Shown piece by piece: positions 5,885 to 5,929 of a stretch of 5,929 bases of DNA (the first letter of the stretch is position 1; each line of letters begins with the position of its first letter). Position numbers and translations under genes: made by a program. This DNA is from Synechococcales cyanobacterium PMM_0003 (lineage in GTDB: Bacteria > Cyanobacteriota > Cyanobacteriia > Pseudanabaenales > Pseudanabaenaceae), in the NCBI GenBank assembly GCA_949128015.1, contig CASBRC010000121.1:1-5929 (forward strand), given 5' to 3'. The notes beneath the pieces were generated by a model. It ran no database searches. It was not told the origin of the DNA and saw only the letters and a list, made by a program, of their open reading frames with translations.

Positions 5885-5927
5885 AAAGAAGAGGCGGCGC
5901 TGAGCGCCGCCTCTTCTTTTCGGGTTT
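5877..5927. repeat. 24-bp-arm palindrome, family copy C
   Basis: Bases 5877-5900 pair without a mismatch with 5904-5927 around TGA. The arm begins AAACCCGAAAAGAAGAGGCG. It matches the arm of the palindrome at 3320-3369 at 15 of 20 ungapped positions, and both share the core GAGCGCCGC. The first eight bases overlap the preceding 52-bp palindrome. The window ends two bases after it, so anything beyond is not visible. Confidence 0.9.
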
Positions 5928-5929
5928 TA

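Overview
The window reads as part of a cyanobacterial chromosome. The octamer GCGATCGC (HIP1, the palindrome that is over-represented in many cyanobacteria) occurs six times in 5.9 kb, against about 0.1 expected by chance. One gene belongs to the cyanobacteria-only family TIGR02652, and the histidine kinase has a typical cyanobacterial core. A filamentous Pseudanabaena-like organism is my guess from general style only.

Layout. At 72-2610 three tightly spaced + strand genes form a probable operon: a GT-B glycosyltransferase (family 4 type), a small left-handed beta-helix acetyltransferase of the serine acetyltransferase type, and a GT-A family 2 glycosyltransferase. Together they look like part of a gene set that assembles and acetylates a surface polysaccharide or glycolipid; the rest of such a cluster would lie to the left of the window. 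At 2661-3158 on the - strand is a TIGR02652 protein with a CxxC-x14-CxxH putative zinc site, convergent with the operon. At 3455-5629 on the + strand is a soluble hybrid-less histidine kinase with three PAS domains and no adjacent response regulator. The 3' end, 5630-5929, has no gene and is almost entirely made of inverted repeats.

The unusual part is the intergenic DNA. Nearly all gene-free DNA outside the operon is built from palindromes. Three of them (3204-3264, 3320-3369, 5877-5927) are recognisably one family: each arm is a 20-nt module beginning AAACC and ending GCG around a GCGC-rich core. The arms differ between copies, yet almost every difference is matched on the opposite arm, so the hairpin is conserved rather than the sequence. 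A shorter hairpin at 2611-2643 may be a fourth member. After the kinase, 5639-5823 is a 185-bp element with about 21-bp imperfect terminal inverted repeats, a 9-bp flanking direct repeat and five internal hairpins. It is followed by a perfect 52-bp palindrome that overlaps the last family member, so that one strand segment can pair with either of two partners. These look like small non-autonomous mobile or REP-like elements; no transposase is present in the window.
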